A stretch of 30,528 bases of DNA from JALZUE01 sp051251725 (GTDB lineage: Bacteria; Pseudomonadota; Gammaproteobacteria; Enterobacterales; Alteromonadaceae), in NCBI GenBank assembly GCA_051251725.1, contig JBPOFN010000046.1, forward strand, positions 1 to 30,528, in the 5' to 3' direction. A model generated the notes under the pieces. The model ran no database searches. It was not told where the DNA came from and was given only the letters and a program-made list of their open reading frames with translations. Both the position numbers and the translations under genes were made by a program. Shown piece after piece: positions 7,452 through 15,784 of this stretch (positions within the stretch are counted from its first letter, which is position 1; the number at the start of each line of letters is the position of its first letter).

Positions 7452-8789
7452 ATGTCACGATTTTATTTTTTCAGTTTGTTGTTACTTGCTTTACCAGTAA
7501 CCGCAAACAATTTAGATATACAATTATTAGCGCTGAGCAATAACGCTGAAGTAACGCAAAAAGGAAAAACATTATTTGATAGTTACTGTTCGGGCTGTCA
7601 TAAAAAAGATTTAAGTGGCGCAGCGGGCTTTAACTTAAAAGATGGTGAGTGGATTCATGGTAGCCAGCCATCAAAAATTATCCAAAATTTACAAAATGGC
7701 TTTGCTAATATGCCAGGTTTTGGTGCTGCTTTAAAGCAAGATCAGCAACACGCCATTGTTGCTTATATTCTGTCAAAACGTGAAGGATTTGAAAATTTAA
7801 CCTACGAGCTTTATCAACTTGATAACATTGATGATGTGACGATTGAAGCAAAAGATAAAGTGAAGTCTGGCGCCATTAAAGATAACTTTCTTGATTTTGA
7901 ATTACCTGAAATTCCGCATTATGCACTGGTATTTGAAGGTGACTTTCATGCCCCGAAAGATAAAAAATCCTATCTTTTTGCGAATGGTGTAAAAGAGTTT
8001 AATCTCGATGTTTTGATTGATGGTGAGTCAGCGCCGCCAGCGGGTACTGTTTGGATGCAACGCTGGTTATTAAAACCAGGTAAGCAGCATGTTAAGTTTA
8101 CATTTATTTCGGCTAAATCTGGGGTTAAATGGAAAGGCGCGCAAAACATTGCGTTGTATGTTGTTAATGATGATAACACCATTAAACTATTTCCAGTTTC
8201 AACGCGAGCAAGAAAAGAAAGTAAAAACACTTCATATGATGTGAAAGCGTCTGGACAGTTTGTTGTTCAACAAAAGAAAATCGTTAAATTACCGCCTTAT
8301 TCTATCGCGGTCGGTGCACCTGAAAAAATTAACTATGCCTTTAATACACGCAGTTGTGCTATTAACGGTTTATGGTCGGGCGATTTATTGAATGTTGGTC
8401 CTAATATCGGCGGTCGCGGTAAAGATGGAAGCATACCACTTGGTGATTGGTTATATCATTTTCCAGCACAATTGATCCCGACCTTATCAAAAGACCAAAC
8501 TTGTCAATTTATTAAATATCGCCTTGAAAGCTCTCCAGAATTTCACTTTTCAGTGAATAAATTAAGCCTATCTATGATTGCTGATACAAGTATTGCGAAT
8601 AAGATTAAATTTATTTATCGGGTGGTAGATAATCCCGATAAACTTGCTTCAATTTCGTTTTCTTTACCTGAAAGTGACAAGCTAATAATTAGCAGTTCAG
8701 TGGGCGATATTAATAAAAATAAGTTAACGGTAGATGTATCAACACAATCTGAATTTGTTGTTGAGATGTCGTGGCAGGGAGATAAATAA
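7452..8789 (+). CDS. Secreted monoheme cytochrome c with large C-terminal region
   Basis: Periplasmic protein of 445 residues with a signal peptide (about 1-19, cleavage near VTA-NN). A class I cytochrome c domain follows: heme-attachment motif CSGCH at 46-50 and a likely axial methionine, M87, in NMPGF. The remaining 330 residues are mostly beta-rich. Around 155-250 a segment with VLIDGESAPPAGT and LKPGKQHVKFTF resembles PA14-like carbohydrate-associated folds. From about 275 there is a PPYSIAVGAPEKINYAF ... CAINGLWSG ... NIGGRGKDG block that I recall from heme proteins of Bacteroidetes and Planctomycetes oxidation clusters. AAGGAAG precedes the ATG. The stop overlaps the next ATG (TAATG), so the two proteins are coupled and probably act together, the cytochrome accepting electrons from the dehydrogenase-like partner. 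The substrate is unknown. Confidence 0.75.
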   Translation: MSRFYFFSLLLLALPVTANNLDIQLLALSNNAEVTQKGKTLFDSYCSGCHKKDLSGAAGFNLKDGEWIHGSQPSKIIQNLQNGFANMPGFGAALKQDQQHAIVAYILSKREGFENLTYELYQLDNIDDVTIEAKDKVKSGAIKDNFLDFELPEIPHYALVFEGDFHAPKDKKSYLFANGVKEFNLDVLIDGESAPPAGTVWMQRWLLKPGKQHVKFTFISAKSGVKWKGAQNIALYVVNDDNTIKLFPVSTRARKESKNTSYDVKASGQFVVQQKKIVKLPPYSIAVGAPEKINYAFNTRSCAINGLWSGDLLNVGPNIGGRGKDGSIPLGDWLYHFPAQLIPTLSKDQTCQFIKYRLESSPEFHFSVNKLSLSMIADTSIANKIKFIYRVVDNPDKLASISFSLPESDKLIISSSVGDINKNKLTVDVSTQSEFVVEMSWQGDK

Positions 8790-10204
8790 TGTTAAATAAA
8801 AAGTTTACTATCACAGTCGGTTTATTGTTTTCTGTTTTAGCTAGCACACAGTCAGCGTTAGCCAATAAAACTTATAAGCCAGATGGGTATCATTTACAGA
8901 CAATTGAAACACCTGAAAATGTCCGTTTCCATATTACCGGTTTAGATTCTGATAAAGAGGGAAATTTATATTTTGCTACTCGCTTTGGTGATGTGTGGAC
9001 GTTAAAAGGTCAGCAATGGCATAAGTTTGCTTCAGGTTTACATGAGCCAACAGGTTTATTAGTGGATGATGACGGCAGTATTTTAGTGGCGAATAAACCG
9101 CAATTAACACGACTAGTTGATATTGATAACGATGGTTTAGCTGAAGATTATATTCATGTCGCCAGTGGTTGGGAGTTTCACAACGACTATCATGAGTTCA
9201 ACTTTGGCCCGATAAAAGACCAACAAGGTTATTTGCATGGTACGTTAAATATAGGCTTTCAGGGTGGCACCGGAGGTTATCGCGGTTTTGCTTATAAAGT
9301 AAGTCCAGAAGGTGAGTTTACACCTTATTCTTGGGGCTTACGTTCACCAGCAGGAATAGGGATTAGTCCTGAAGGGGAAATCTTTTACTCTGACAACCAA
9401 GGTGCTTGGGTTGGAACCTCAAAAATACACTTGTTAGAGGAGGGTAAGTTTTACGGCACGCCAAACTCATTAGGTGACTTACCAGGTAATCCTAAAAATT
9501 GGAAAAATAAATATTCAGTCGAAGACTTAGACAAAATGCGTGAGTTACCTATTATTCAGCTTCCACATGGCGAAATATCAAAATCACCGGGAAATCCTGA
9601 ATGGGATCTGACCAAGGGTAAGTTTGGTCCATTTAAAGGGCAAATGTTTATGCCTGATTTAACTATGTCTAATATATTCCGTGTGATGTTAGAAAAGGTT
9701 AATGGTAAATATCAAGGTGGAGCAATTACCTTCATGAATGGTTTTCAAAGCGGAAACATTCGTGCCGAATTTGATAAAAATGGTGAATTATGGATCGGAC
9801 AAACAGCTCGTGGTTGGGGTTCTGATGGCGGTAAACCATTTGGTTTGCAAAAAGTTGTCTGGGATGGCACTAATCCGTTTGAATTATTGAATATTAACTT
9901 AACAAAAACGGGTTTTAAGTTGTCATTTACAGAAGCGCTTGATGCTAGTTCTGTGAAAGAGTTAAATATTAAAGTGCAGCAGTGGCATTATCATTACCAT
10001 GAAAAATACGGCTCAGATAAGGTCGATGTTCAAGATTTAGCGGTTACCTCTGTCAGTTTATCTGATGATAAAAAAGTGCTGGAGATAACAATGCCATTAC
10101 AAGCAGGTAAAGTGGTAGCGATAGATTTTTCAGGGTTGAAAAGTCAGTCACAGCGTATAGCGTCATCAAGTAAGGTCTTTTATACCCTAAACCAAACGTA
10201 TTAA
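8789..10204 (+). CDS. Secreted beta-propeller dehydrogenase-like protein (sugar/sorbosone dehydrogenase type)
   Basis: Periplasmic protein of 471 residues with a signal peptide ending near QSALA. Residues about 35-370 read as repeated propeller blades (FHITGLDSDKEGNLYFATRFG; LHEPTGLLVDDDGSILVAN; GLRSPAGIGISPEGEIFYSDNQG; GNIRAEFDKNGELWIGQ). This is the pattern of PQQ-dependent soluble glucose/L-sorbosone dehydrogenase-like proteins; I cannot confirm PQQ ligands by eye. The last 100 residues form an Ig-like domain with the VQQWHYHYHEKYGS block typical of this family's C-terminal module. Its ATG overlaps the stop of the upstream cytochrome gene by one base, and GGGAG is well placed. The two genes form a closed unit ended by a hairpin at 10215-10250. 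The fold is moderately sure; the enzyme activity is inferred. Confidence 0.7.
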   Translation: MLNKKFTITVGLLFSVLASTQSALANKTYKPDGYHLQTIETPENVRFHITGLDSDKEGNLYFATRFGDVWTLKGQQWHKFASGLHEPTGLLVDDDGSILVANKPQLTRLVDIDNDGLAEDYIHVASGWEFHNDYHEFNFGPIKDQQGYLHGTLNIGFQGGTGGYRGFAYKVSPEGEFTPYSWGLRSPAGIGISPEGEIFYSDNQGAWVGTSKIHLLEEGKFYGTPNSLGDLPGNPKNWKNKYSVEDLDKMRELPIIQLPHGEISKSPGNPEWDLTKGKFGPFKGQMFMPDLTMSNIFRVMLEKVNGKYQGGAITFMNGFQSGNIRAEFDKNGELWIGQTARGWGSDGGKPFGLQKVVWDGTNPFELLNINLTKTGFKLSFTEALDASSVKELNIKVQQWHYHYHEKYGSDKVDVQDLAVTSVSLSDDKKVLEITMPLQAGKVVAIDFSGLKSQSQRIASSSKVFYTLNQTY

Positions 10205-10214
10205 GCGTTTGCTA

Positions 10215-10250
10215 AACTCCTAACATGTACTCTGAGTACTGTTAGGAGTT
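10215..10250. terminator. Hairpin between convergent genes
   Basis: AACTCCTAACA / TGTTAGGAGTT (11 bp) continues inward, after one bulged T, with GTACT / AGTAC around a CTG loop, about 16 bp in all. It sits between the convergent dehydrogenase-like gene and trkA. No T-tract follows on either strand, so efficiency is uncertain. Confidence 0.6.
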
Positions 10251-10255
10251 AGAAA

Positions 10256-11632
10256 TTAGAAATAAATGGCACTTACTTGGAATAGTTTTTCGATATCAGA
10301 AATATAGCCTTTATTGACTAAGAAAATTATCACCTGATCTTCTTCACGAATAACTGTGGTCGAATGAGCAATAATAACTTCATCACCACGGACAATAGCA
10401 CCGATAGAAGTTCCTGGTGGCAGTTTGATCGAACGAATTTCTCGGCCAACCACTTTTGAGGCGTTTTCATCCCCTTTGGCAATTATCTCTATCGCTTCTG
10501 CAGCGCCGCCACGTAAGCTATAAACATTTTTAATTGAACCTCTACGTACATGGGTCAGTAATGCTGAAATAGTGGCGTGTTGCGGCGATATCGCGATATC
10601 AATATTGTTGCCGTGCACTAAATCAATATAAGCATTACGTTGGATCAACACCATGGTTTTACGCACACCTAAGTGCTTCGCTAGTAATGACGACATAATG
10701 TTGGCTTCGTCGTCGTTTGTGACCGCAATAAAAACATCAAATTGATCGACTTGCTCTTCCATTAATAATTCTTGATCGGATGAGTCACCAACAAAAACCA
10801 GGGTTTTATTTAACCGAGAGGCTAAAACTCGAGCGCGAGCTGGGTTGCGTTCAATTAATTTAACTTGATGATTTTCTTCTAAAATAGCGGCAAGACCAGC
10901 GCCAATGTTGCCACCGCCGACGATCATAATGCGTTTGTAGGCGGGCTCAAGTTTTTGCAGCTCGTTCATGACCGCGCGAATATGAATACTTGCGGCAATA
11001 AAAAACACCTCATCATCAGCTTCAATAACCGTTGTCCCTAACGGACGAATAGGTTTACCGTTACGGTAAATCGCAGCTACGCGAGTATCAACATTCGGAA
11101 TATGCTCTTTAATTGTTGAAAGAGCATGGCCAACCAATAAACCGCCATAATAAGCTTTAACAGCCACTAAACTTACTTTACCTTCAGCAAATTCAAGTAC
11201 TTGCAGTGCTCCAGGGTAGTCAATTAAGCGGGCAATATCACGGGTAACTAATTGCTCAGGGGCGATAACATGATCAACAGGAATATGTTTATTGTGAAAC
11301 AGTTCGTCTTTATATTTGAGAATTTGGCTCGAACGTATGCGAGCAATTTTTCGCGTAGTATGGAACAAGCTATAACAAACTTGGCAAGCGATCATATTGG
11401 TCGAGTCATCACTTGTTACCGCGATGATCATATCGGCATCAGCGGCACCGGCTTTTTCTAATACGTCAGGGTGACTGCCGTGACCGGTCACCACTTGTAA
11501 ATCCATTTTGTCTTGCAGTTCGCGCAGTTTGTCTTGGTTATTATCAATTAAGGTGATGTCGTTTTGCTCACCTACCAAGTTTTCTGCTAGCGTTCCGCCA
11601 ACTTGTCCCGCACCAATTATTATAATTTTCAT
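10256..11632 (-). CDS. trkA: Trk potassium system regulatory protein TrkA
   Basis: Peripheral cytoplasmic NAD(H)-binding regulator that gates TrkH. Its 458 residues equal the E. coli length. It has two tandem RCK units. The first begins with the Rossmann motif GAGQVGG (7-13) and DNNQDKL, followed by a TrkA-C segment near 150-225. The second begins at IMIVGGGNIG (about 234), again followed by a TrkA-C segment to the end. The start is ATG. It is the last gene of the def-fmt-rsmB-trkA unit (36 bp after rsmB), the same order as in E. coli. TrkH, its membrane partner, is encoded on the opposite strand beyond the accessory cytochrome/propeller pair, so the Trk genes flank that insert. Confidence 0.96.
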   Translation of the reverse strand: MKIIIIGAGQVGGTLAENLVGEQNDITLIDNNQDKLRELQDKMDLQVVTGHGSHPDVLEKAGAADADMIIAVTSDDSTNMIACQVCYSLFHTTRKIARIRSSQILKYKDELFHNKHIPVDHVIAPEQLVTRDIARLIDYPGALQVLEFAEGKVSLVAVKAYYGGLLVGHALSTIKEHIPNVDTRVAAIYRNGKPIRPLGTTVIEADDEVFFIAASIHIRAVMNELQKLEPAYKRIMIVGGGNIGAGLAAILEENHQVKLIERNPARARVLASRLNKTLVFVGDSSDQELLMEEQVDQFDVFIAVTNDDEANIMSSLLAKHLGVRKTMVLIQRNAYIDLVHGNNIDIAISPQHATISALLTHVRRGSIKNVYSLRGGAAEAIEIIAKGDENASKVVGREIRSIKLPPGTSIGAIVRGDEVIIAHSTTVIREEDQVIIFLVNKGYISDIEKLFQVSAIYF

Positions 11633-11667
11633 TGCGTAGTACTGTTTCTAAAATACGTATTAGGTGA

Positions 11668-12954
11668 TCAGCTTTTTATTAGCGTGGCGTAATAAAAGCC
11701 GTCCATGTCGTTTTCACTAGGTAATATTTGCCAACCGAGTGTGTCGTTGTCATTAATTTTGATTAAGCTAGCATCAGTTTGCTCGGCCAGAAAACGCTCA
11801 ATTTGCTGATCATTTTCTTCCGGTAAAATACTGCATGTTGCATACAGCAAAGTACCACCTGACTTGAGTAAAGGCCAAATGTTTTTCAAAATTTGTTGTT
11901 GTAAATCAGTAAGTTTTTCAATGTCGTCGGCTTTTCTTAACCATTTAATATCAGGATGACGACGAATAACACCGGTTGCTGAGCACGGCGCATCTAATAA
12001 AATGCGATCATACTGCTGACCATCCCACCAAGTATCTGGCTGTGTCGCATCACCGACAATTAAATGAGCGTCTAAATTAAGTCGCTGTAAATTTTCTTCA
12101 ATACGAACTAAACGGTTTTCTTCCACATCAAGCGCGGTCATCGCTACACTAGGTTCTAGCTCTAACATATGACAGGTTTTACCGCCTGGAGCCGCGCAGC
12201 AATCTAAGATCCGCTCATTAGGTTGAGCAGCTAATAATATGGCCGCTTGTTGCGCTGCTGCATCTTGTACTGAAACATGTCCGGCTGAAAATTGCGGTAA
12301 TTTATTCACATCAATCGGAGTTGTTAATAATAACGCGCCAGATTTTCCTTCTTGCTGGCTAATTTCTATGTCCAATTCAGCTAACTTTTTTTGGTATTGT
12401 GCAATCGTATTGTGCTGCTGGTTTACTCGTAACCACATTGGCGGCTTGGCTAAATTGGCGTTAAGGATGTCTTGCCATTTTTCAGGGTAAGCACTTTGCA
12501 CTTTTTTAATAAACCAACTGGGATGGTTATATTTTATCGCGTCATTTGTTGCTGGCGGTGTTGCTTGAGACTCAGCTAAACGTTGAAAGCTGCGTAAGAC
12601 CGCATTCACTAAACCTTTTAAATGGAAGTTTTTAAGCGGCTTACATGCAGCTACTGTTTCAGCAACAGCGGCGTGATCAGGAATTCGGGTATATTTAATT
12701 TGGTAAAGGCCAACCAAAATAAGAAAATGAAAGACCCGTTGTTTGCCTTTTAAAGGCTTATCAATAAACTGTCGGGCATCGTTTTCTAGTTCGGGTAAAT
12801 AGCGTAATACGCCGTAACAAAGCTCTTGTAATAAGGCTTTGTCTTTACCTTCAACCTTTTGCTGTAAAAGCGGCAGTTCATCAGACAAACTGCGACCTTT
12901 ATCAACCACATTAAAGGTACATTTTGCAGCTAATGCTCTGATGTTTATGCTCAT
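11668..12954 (-). CDS. rsmB: 16S rRNA m5C967 methyltransferase RsmB
   Basis: Cytoplasmic SAM-dependent enzyme that methylates C967 of 16S rRNA. Length is 428 residues (E. coli 429). The N-terminal NusB-like RNA-binding domain (about 1-140) is followed by a PUA-like linker and the Rossmann methyltransferase domain, with the SAM site AAPGGKTCHML and GDATQPDTWW. Both family cysteines are present: C324 in DAPCSATG and the nucleophile C374 in YATCSILPEEN. The ATG is 3 bp downstream of the fmt stop, so translation is likely coupled. The gene sits in the fmt-rsmB-trkA order of E. coli. Confidence 0.95.
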   Translation of the reverse strand: MSINIRALAAKCTFNVVDKGRSLSDELPLLQQKVEGKDKALLQELCYGVLRYLPELENDARQFIDKPLKGKQRVFHFLILVGLYQIKYTRIPDHAAVAETVAACKPLKNFHLKGLVNAVLRSFQRLAESQATPPATNDAIKYNHPSWFIKKVQSAYPEKWQDILNANLAKPPMWLRVNQQHNTIAQYQKKLAELDIEISQQEGKSGALLLTTPIDVNKLPQFSAGHVSVQDAAAQQAAILLAAQPNERILDCCAAPGGKTCHMLELEPSVAMTALDVEENRLVRIEENLQRLNLDAHLIVGDATQPDTWWDGQQYDRILLDAPCSATGVIRRHPDIKWLRKADDIEKLTDLQQQILKNIWPLLKSGGTLLYATCSILPEENDQQIERFLAEQTDASLIKINDNDTLGWQILPSENDMDGFYYATLIKS

Positions 12955-12957
12955 TCG

Positions 12958-13926
12958 TTATGTTTGACCTGTAATAGCTTGACCGGCAATAAACCAATCA
13001 CTTTTTGAATTTAAAATATCGGCAACCGGCATGGCTTTTTTACCTGGAATTTGTAATTGCAATAATTTTAATGCTTGCGCGCCGGTTGCAACGGTAATTC
13101 CCGTTTTATCGGTTGCGATAATAGTACCCGCAGCGACATTATCATCGTTTGCGACTATTTCTGCCTGCCAGACGCGAATGCGATGTTCTTGGTTATTTTC
13201 CGTAAACGTAAACTGCGCCACGGGCCAAGGAATATAAGCGCGAATTTTACGATCTAAAACATCTGCAGCTAACTGCCAATTGAGTTCAGCTTCGGCTTTA
13301 TCTAATTTAGCGGCGTAAGTTGATAATGCATTATCTTGTGGTTGGGTGGTATGTTGATTTTCCGCCATGATGTTCAGGGTTTCAATCAGCGCGGTTGGTC
13401 CAAGTTCAGCAAGCTTTTCATACAGGCTCGCACTGGTATCTGTTGCTTCAATCTGACAAGTGGCTGTTAAAATCATCGCACCAGTATCTAAGCCTTTATC
13501 CATTTGCATAATGGTGACGCCAGTTTCAGCATCTCCAGCTTCTAATGACCGTTGAATTGGCGCCGCGCCGCGCCATTTTGGTAAAATAGAGCCGTGTACA
13601 TTAATACAGCCTAAGCGCGGGGTCGTTAAAATAACTTCCGGTAATAATAAGCCGTATGCGACCACTACCATAACATCAGCTTGATACTGAGCTAGTACTT
13701 CTTGCTCTGCTATTGCTTTAAAGTTTTTTGGTTGTTCAACCGTTAACTCATGGGCAAGCGCTAAGTTTTTTGTCGCACATGCGGTTAATTTTTTGCCACG
13801 ACCGGCAGGTTTGTCAGGCGGACAATAAACCGCTACAACTTGATGTTTTGAGTCGATTAATGCCGCTAGATGTTGAGCGGCGAAATCAGGTGTTCCGGCA
13901 AATATTATTTTTAATGGCGCTGACAA
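12958..13926 (-). CDS. fmt: Methionyl-tRNA formyltransferase
   Basis: Formylates initiator Met-tRNA using 10-formyl-tetrahydrofolate. The protein is 322 residues. The catalytic trio sits at the standard positions: N109 and H111 in INVHGSILPKWRGAAPIQ, and D147 in DKGLDTG. FAGTPDFAA opens the Rossmann-like domain and PAGRGKKL forms the tRNA-contact loop. The OB-fold domain occupies about 210-322. The start codon is TTG at 13926, preceded by AGGAT about 8 nt upstream. No ATG is available, and the resulting MSAPLKIIFAGTPDF matches the family N-terminus. It lies 24 bp downstream of def, its functional partner in the formyl cycle, and 3 bp before rsmB. Confidence 0.95.
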   Translation of the reverse strand: MSAPLKIIFAGTPDFAAQHLAALIDSKHQVVAVYCPPDKPAGRGKKLTACATKNLALAHELTVEQPKNFKAIAEQEVLAQYQADVMVVVAYGLLLPEVILTTPRLGCINVHGSILPKWRGAAPIQRSLEAGDAETGVTIMQMDKGLDTGAMILTATCQIEATDTSASLYEKLAELGPTALIETLNIMAENQHTTQPQDNALSTYAAKLDKAEAELNWQLAADVLDRKIRAYIPWPVAQFTFTENNQEHRIRVWQAEIVANDDNVAAGTIIATDKTGITVATGAQALKLLQLQIPGKKAMPVADILNSKSDWFIAGQAITGQT

Positions 13927-13950
13927 GGTATGATCCTGTGTGAAATGAAA

Positions 13951-14463
13951 TTAAGCGTCTTGTGCTCGCGCTTCTTTTTCAAGTTTGGTTTTGATGCGGT
14001 TACGTTTTAGTGGCGATAAATAATCTACAAATAAAACACCAGCGAGATGATCAAGTTCATGCTGAAGACAGATACTTAATAATTCGCTACCGTCGAGGGT
14101 GAATTCATTGCCATCACGATCAAGAGCTTTTACTGTCACTTTTTCATGGCGGGTTACTTTGGCGTAACAACCAGGCACCGACAAACAGCCTTCTTCGTTA
14201 ATACAAGTTTCGTCACTTTTAGCAATTATTTCAGGATTGATAAAAGTTAGCGGTGTTTTTTCGTCAGTATCTGAGACATCCATCACCACAATGCGTTGAT
14301 GAATATTCACTTGCGTGGCCGCTAAGCCAACGCCGCTTTCTTCATACATGGTGTCAAACATATCATCGACAATTTTTCGAATGTCGTCATTAACTTCAAC
14401 TACATCAGCAGCTTTAGTTCTTAATCTTTCATCAGGAAAGCGTAATACAGGTAAAATGGCCAT
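13951..14463 (-). CDS. def: Peptide deformylase
   Basis: Cytoplasmic metalloenzyme that removes the N-formyl group from nascent proteins. Length is 170 residues (E. coli 169). All three motifs are present: GVGLAATQ at 44-51, EGCLS with metal ligand C93, and QHELDHL with ligands H135 and H139 and catalytic E136. This is a class I type. It is the first gene of the minus-strand def-fmt-rsmB-trkA unit and diverges from the LysM gene across 154 bp, as in many gammaproteobacteria. The ATG gives MAILPVLRFPDERLR, matching the family start. Confidence 0.96.
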   Translation of the reverse strand: MAILPVLRFPDERLRTKAADVVEVNDDIRKIVDDMFDTMYEESGVGLAATQVNIHQRIVVMDVSDTDEKTPLTFINPEIIAKSDETCINEEGCLSVPGCYAKVTRHEKVTVKALDRDGNEFTLDGSELLSICLQHELDHLAGVLFVDYLSPLKRNRIKTKLEKEARAQDA

Positions 14464-14617
14464 AATTTTTTAAAACAATTAGCGATATTTGAGATAGAGT
14501 GTTATGTTCTAATTTTAGCGAGTAAATTAAATTAATAACAGTGTTTTAGTGATATACCTGAATTAACTTGAAAATTAGTTGGGGTTTAGTCGCAATAATT
14601 AAAACAGGCAGGGTAGC

Positions 14618-15706
14618 ATGCTTAAGAAAATTCTAATTATAATTCTTAGTTTTTTGATTCCATTAGTCTCGGTCGCAGATGTTTTAACAATCAAAAAAAG
14701 CGCGCCTCAAACTTATGTTGTTAAAAAAGGCGATACGTTATGGGATATTTCAGGGATATTTCTTAAAGAACCTTGGTTATGGCCGAAATTATGGCGTTTA
14801 AATCCGAATATTAATAATCCCCACCTTATTTACCCTGGCGACGAATTACGGTTAGTTTTTGATGAACAAGGCCAACCTATGTTGGTTAAAGGCAAGCCTG
14901 AACTTAAATGGTCACCTAAAGTACGTACCTCCTTAAAAGATCAAAATGCGATAGCGACACTTCCGCTTAGTGTTATTGCTCCGTTTCTCAAATATGACTC
15001 GGTTCTGACTGAGCAACAAATTGAAGACTCTCCCTATGTCATTGGCAGTGACGAAGGCCAAAAATCCAGTATTGATGGTTTTAAAGTCTATGTTAATGAC
15101 GATTTAAAACTTGGCCATGGTTATGGCTTTTATATTAAGGGCGCAGAATTAATCGATCCTGAAACCGGCGAATCGTTAGGTTATCAAGGGGTTTTAGTTG
15201 GCTCTGGTAAGGTGATTAGTGTTGGCAATATGGCAGAAAAAGAGCCATCAACGGTTTATATCGATAATGCCATCCAAGAAATACGCTCTGGTGCCTTAGT
15301 CTTACCGGTTAACGAAGGCCAAATGTACCCCTCATATTTTTCTATGCAATCAGTATCGGAAGGTGTTTCAGGTCGGATTATTGCTTCATCTATCGGTGTG
15401 CGCGAATTTGGTAAATTAGAAATTGTTATTGTTAATCGCGGTAAAGAGCAAAATATTAAACAAGGTGATATTTTTAGTGTTAAAAGAACAAGCCCTGGCG
15501 TGTTAGAGACTAACAATGGCCCTGTATATACTAAAGATGCTTCACGTTGGAGTCGATTAGCTAGCGCTGATGATTCTGATTATAAAATGCCAAAAGAAAG
15601 CTTGGGTACCTCGATGGTCTTTAAAGTGTATGACAAAGTCAGTTTGGCTTTGATACTTAAGAGCAGTAAACCGCTGCGATTAAATGATATTGTTGAAGCG
15701 CCATAA
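14618..15706 (+). CDS. Secreted LysM-domain protein
   Basis: Exported protein of 362 residues. A signal peptide covers about 1-20 (cleavage near VSVA). One LysM peptidoglycan-binding domain lies at about 32-79 (TYVVKKGDTLWDISGIFL ... NPHLIYPGDELRLVF), followed by a roughly 280-residue C-terminal region. That region is beta-rich and has no catalytic motif that I recognise. Orthologues of this protein are known divergent from def and ahead of dprA in Shewanella/Vibrio-type genomes, generally annotated only as LysM proteins. AGGCAGGG precedes the ATG. A 12-bp hairpin follows the gene before dprA. A role in cell-envelope maintenance is inferred. Confidence 0.88.
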   Translation: MLKKILIIILSFLIPLVSVADVLTIKKSAPQTYVVKKGDTLWDISGIFLKEPWLWPKLWRLNPNINNPHLIYPGDELRLVFDEQGQPMLVKGKPELKWSPKVRTSLKDQNAIATLPLSVIAPFLKYDSVLTEQQIEDSPYVIGSDEGQKSSIDGFKVYVNDDLKLGHGYGFYIKGAELIDPETGESLGYQGVLVGSGKVISVGNMAEKEPSTVYIDNAIQEIRSGALVLPVNEGQMYPSYFSMQSVSEGVSGRIIASSIGVREFGKLEIVIVNRGKEQNIKQGDIFSVKRTSPGVLETNNGPVYTKDASRWSRLASADDSDYKMPKESLGTSMVFKVYDKVSLALILKSSKPLRLNDIVEAP

Positions 15707-15743
15707 GCGATAAATATTTAGCTTAATTATAACTATCGACTAA

Positions 15744-15775
15744 CCTAAAAGAATCAGCAAAAGGATTCTTTTAGG
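15744..15775 (+). promoter_or_regulatory. Hairpin overlapping the dprA Shine-Dalgarno
   Basis: CCTAAAAGAATC (15744-15755) pairs perfectly with GATTCTTTTAGG (15764-15775) around an 8-nt loop. The 3' arm includes the AGG of the dprA ribosome binding site AGGAG (15773-15777), 7 nt before the TTG start. The structure is present by sequence. Whether it regulates translation, or merely acts as a weak terminator for the LysM gene, is inference. Confidence 0.7.
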
Positions 15776-15784
15776 AGCATAACA

